From Chitinophaga ginsengisoli (GTDB lineage: Bacteria > Bacteroidota > Bacteroidia > Chitinophagales > Chitinophagaceae): a DNA stretch of 64,000 nt. Shown here in pieces: positions 62,601 to 64,000 of this stretch. The DNA lies in assembly GCF_003014595.1 (NCBI RefSeq), contig NZ_PYGK01000026.1:1-64000 (forward strand), in the 5' to 3' direction. Within the stretch, counting starts at the first letter, position 1. Each line of letters opens with the position of its first letter. The notes under the pieces were generated by a model. It had not been told where the DNA came from and did no database searches. It saw only the letters and a program-made list of their open reading frames with translations. Position numbers and translations under genes: made by a program.

Positions 62601-64000
62601 GAGGAGCTTCCGTCAGTTATATCTGGCCGCCAAGCATAATCTCCTGGATGCAGATATTTATAACGTCGGTGCTCCTGCAGGATATGCCATGATAACTGCT
62701 GAGCAGCTGATAGGAATAGGCAAATACCCTCGCTTCAATACAGCGGCAGCCGCTTTGTCGCAGAATGGACTGGGTTATCTGAGTACCAACAAGACACAGA
62801 AAGAATTAACTGACTCGCTGAATAAAGCACTTGACACAGCATACGCGCAGAACTGTAATGCCTATGTATCCACCTGGATGCAGCAGCTGGCTCCCTGCAA
62901 GTATGATACAACTGCCTGGAAAGATATCAGGACGAAGCTGCTGGAAGTGTGTAAGCAGGGATCAGATGTAGATCATCCCCTGGGAGCCAGCTCTGTAAAG
63001 CCATCCAGCAGTTACAGATACAAGAGCTTCCAGGATGTATTGGATGAATACAACAGGAATAATCATATTGATAGTCCCTGGACATGTAACGCATATCTGA
63101 TCACGGCTCCTGTTCCATATGACAAGCAGCCGGCCTATGGAGATAAGAAAACTTATACGGGGCCGACGGACTGCGAGTGTAGTCAATTAAGCACTTTGCA
63201 GACAGAATATAATGTCCGTAAGAAGAGCGTAGACACTACATTGGCAGCCTATTTAAACCGGACAAGAGGTACGTCACTTAAACAGGCAGATCTCCAGGTA
63301 TTACTGAATGCATGTAGTGCTGGTGCGGGTAGCTGTACTTATTTGTCTCAACCGGTGGAAATCCCTGTATTGATCCAATGTAATGTGGCACCGCCCTGTG
63401 TTTCATGTACAGAAGTAAAGGATGCATATGACTCTTTTAAGGCGAAGTTCCCTGGTGTGACACCGCAGGAACAGGATACAGATTCCTTGCAGCAGTTGAA
63501 GAACCAGCTGTTCGCCGCCTATATGAATAACCGTTTGGGATTTGGCAAGCAGGCATGGGAATACCTTGTTTTTATGGATACCTGTGCCTTGTATACAACG
63601 AAAGACAGCACCGTTTGTAAAACTGGCAATAAGCTTTATCATACCTATGAGGAATGGTTGGGAAGAGGTGTTGTTATTGCAGATATGGTCCGCACATCGG
63701 ATAATGGCTATCTCCTGGCGGGTTCTCTGATAGGTGTAGCAGATTCTACTGTCAGTTTAGCGAGAGTAAGCGATACTTCAAATGTATCTGTAGGACCTGT
63801 AACACCTGTAACACCAGTAGTACGGCAGGATAGTGTTGCTCTCCTGTTGAAAGTAAACCAATATGGAGCTGTACAATGGGCAAAACATTATGGTTTCGGT
63901 GGCGATAACTACTTTACAAAAGTAAGAACAACGAGTGAAGGAGGCTATGTGGCGATCGGCTCGGTACAAAGCGTAGGGCGTGATAGTTCGGCAGTGCTCA
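59611..64000 (+). CDS. Giant exported protein, partial at right edge
   Basis: The frame starts with ATGAGACC overlapping the previous stop (ATGA) and stays open to the window end, at least 1463 codons. The signal peptide is LVLACLLLMMAMAGQAQ. A segment with VVQYYDGSLRSRQTVTKD and FYDHQGRPTIQVMPSP matches the N-terminal part of Bacteroidetes RHS giants. The middle is rich in Cys and helical; near the end EWLGRGVVIADMVRTSDNGY and TTSEGGYVAIGS look like a beta-propeller repeat, so more domains follow. No RHS core is seen in the visible part. It completes a three-gene surface operon. Confidence 0.8.
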   Translation, partial: MRPFLLSLNHMKSLVLACLLLMMAMAGQAQSMISLKRTLSGSSGQIAKDSVATVTDSLYFNPAVLNSLDTPYKVRNIITFKINEYSAIALPATFTANVAIRIIYTRPDLQQDSVDRTLSINYVDTSTYTSRSSFVFNNAHQVKVRVLSLTVTGSGSTDVKPALALDNEMQVYPVYKLSCTDNAVKSFTSIQPVSQNDADELSVSWATVIGSDVYDLEWAYIDSSALRVNRYGNPINTALIFKNNASRVTISGNGSNAGNSYNIPLLYDQEGVLYFRVRAVQEKERNVRIETAWSSTFPGGLGSYPFSGHQTALNWQATTSFAEEGKRKSVVQYYDGSLRSRQTVTKDNTTNTTIVGETFYDHQGRPTIQVMPSPTLNSIIKYSPGFNTGINSAEYDKGQYDTLPSPANFLTASAKPMATSTGANQYYSPNNPDTSGFNKFIPDAEGYAFTETVYTQDNTGRISRQGGVGPVFRIGSNHETEYYYGSPGVNDLDALFGTDAGDRTHYFKNMVQDANGQYAVSYVDMHGRTVATALAGRPDSASLSDLSSYSEQTVTDTLSTKNSNIIKDLTLENRQSQLVTIGGNHIFNYQLKAPVIKLSGCQGPICFNGLYDLEIKITDDAYNQRLGGKPFDTVFHNYNLDSIKADCSIQPRDFNVSFTVNLPKGNYEITKQLTINREALEYYRDSIFLKQNTCITLDQFIQQQRSLLATAQCVPDCKSCRDSIGTWAEFWAKYPALIGQAVEDSALYKAQALSDYNKAVENCDALCNSTSDAADIRKAMLLDVTAPSGQYANPDDSTTNIYSIFYHKDLGYLPPYRRDTVYYMNEAGLPDMVYDDETQAYVKPQQLSPKVFAAKFKDSWAEALLKFHPEYYKYLAFLKHKPSYDWDRKLEAIEDYKTARDSGYLNPIADTTFIFTAVQANKDPLASENSLWNTQLKQILTSYNSQIAPDNSLSMWSMATISVKCKDAEKGCFERYISYANAFNENVLCTGDLDMAWRSFRQLYLAAKHNLLDADIYNVGAPAGYAMITAEQLIGIGKYPRFNTAAAALSQNGLGYLSTNKTQKELTDSLNKALDTAYAQNCNAYVSTWMQQLAPCKYDTTAWKDIRTKLLEVCKQGSDVDHPLGASSVKPSSSYRYKSFQDVLDEYNRNNHIDSPWTCNAYLITAPVPYDKQPAYGDKKTYTGPTDCECSQLSTLQTEYNVRKKSVDTTLAAYLNRTRGTSLKQADLQVLLNACSAGAGSCTYLSQPVEIPVLIQCNVAPPCVSCTEVKDAYDSFKAKFPGVTPQEQDTDSLQQLKNQLFAAYMNNRLGFGKQAWEYLVFMDTCALYTTKDSTVCKTGNKLYHTYEEWLGRGVVIADMVRTSDNGYLLAGSLIGVADSTVSLARVSDTSNVSVGPVTPVTPVVRQDSVALLLKVNQYGAVQWAKHYGFGGDNYFTKVRTTSEGGYVAIGSVQSVGRDSSAVL

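Overview
The window looks like the chromosome of a Chitinophaga-type Bacteroidota bacterium (family Chitinophagaceae is my inference). The reasons are two TonB-dependent receptors with a carboxypeptidase-like N-terminal extension, a T9SS-type gliding-motility (CHU_C) C-terminus, Bacteroidetes-style RHS proteins, a LytS/LytTR-type two-component pair, and a promoter of the Bacteroidetes form TTTG-N19-TAnnTTTG near 50.9 kb. No plasmid or phage structural genes are visible.

Region 1 (1-13.4 kb) is an accessory island. A tyrosine recombinase (11.8-13.1 kb) sits next to the 3' end of a tRNA-Pro gene (13370-13443), the usual layout for an element integrated into a tRNA. The island is full of polymorphic-toxin debris and orphan immunity genes: a DUF4265-like gene, three SUKH (SMI1/KNR4) genes plus a decayed fourth, short toxin-tail stubs just upstream of immunity genes, a degraded RHS toxin gene (about 10.13-8.33 kb, minus strand) with two frameshifts and an in-frame stop, and two paralogous lipoproteins that start 4 bases after the final RHS stop and are plausible periplasmic immunity proteins. 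A truncated group II intron and an ImmA/IrrE C-terminal fragment are further scars.

Region 2 (13.5-25.9 kb) begins with a membrane protein and a large adhesin-like protein with a T9SS-type C-terminus. It continues with a mannose-glycan module: a GH47 alpha-mannosidase, an AraC regulator, a GH130 protein, and a three-gene operon of two GT4 glycosyltransferases around an alpha/alpha-barrel glycosidase-like protein. A Tat-exported Dabb protein and a hypothetical protein close it.

Region 3 (26-39.7 kb) holds an outer-membrane beta-barrel receptor, a LytS/LytTR sensor-regulator pair, a decayed histidine kinase beside an intact response regulator, an MBL-rhodanese (persulfide dioxygenase-like) protein, an aldose-1-epimerase-like protein, REP-like tandem repeats, a CGNR-type regulator divergent from an EamA exporter, phosphosulfolactate synthase, an aldo/keto reductase and an AraC regulator. 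A 38-bp imperfect inverted repeat lies at 37.4 kb.

Region 4 (40-48 kb) carries a DapA-family lyase/deaminase, an alpha-ketoglutarate-semialdehyde-type dehydrogenase and an amino-acid permease in one operon, which fits hydroxyproline or sugar-acid catabolism. Facing it is the conserved trio circularly permuted ATP-grasp / alpha-E / transglutaminase. An OmpR-type regulator follows.

Region 5 (48.3-64 kb) holds a siderophore-type TonB receptor with a TTG start, then a 13-kb operon of three exported proteins: a 2190-aa PA14 protein, a 541-aa protein with an RHS-like C-terminus, and a giant protein open at the right edge (at least 1463 codons). This operon is the best candidate for an undescribed surface system, and the debris in Region 1 looks like broken relatives of the same kind of locus.
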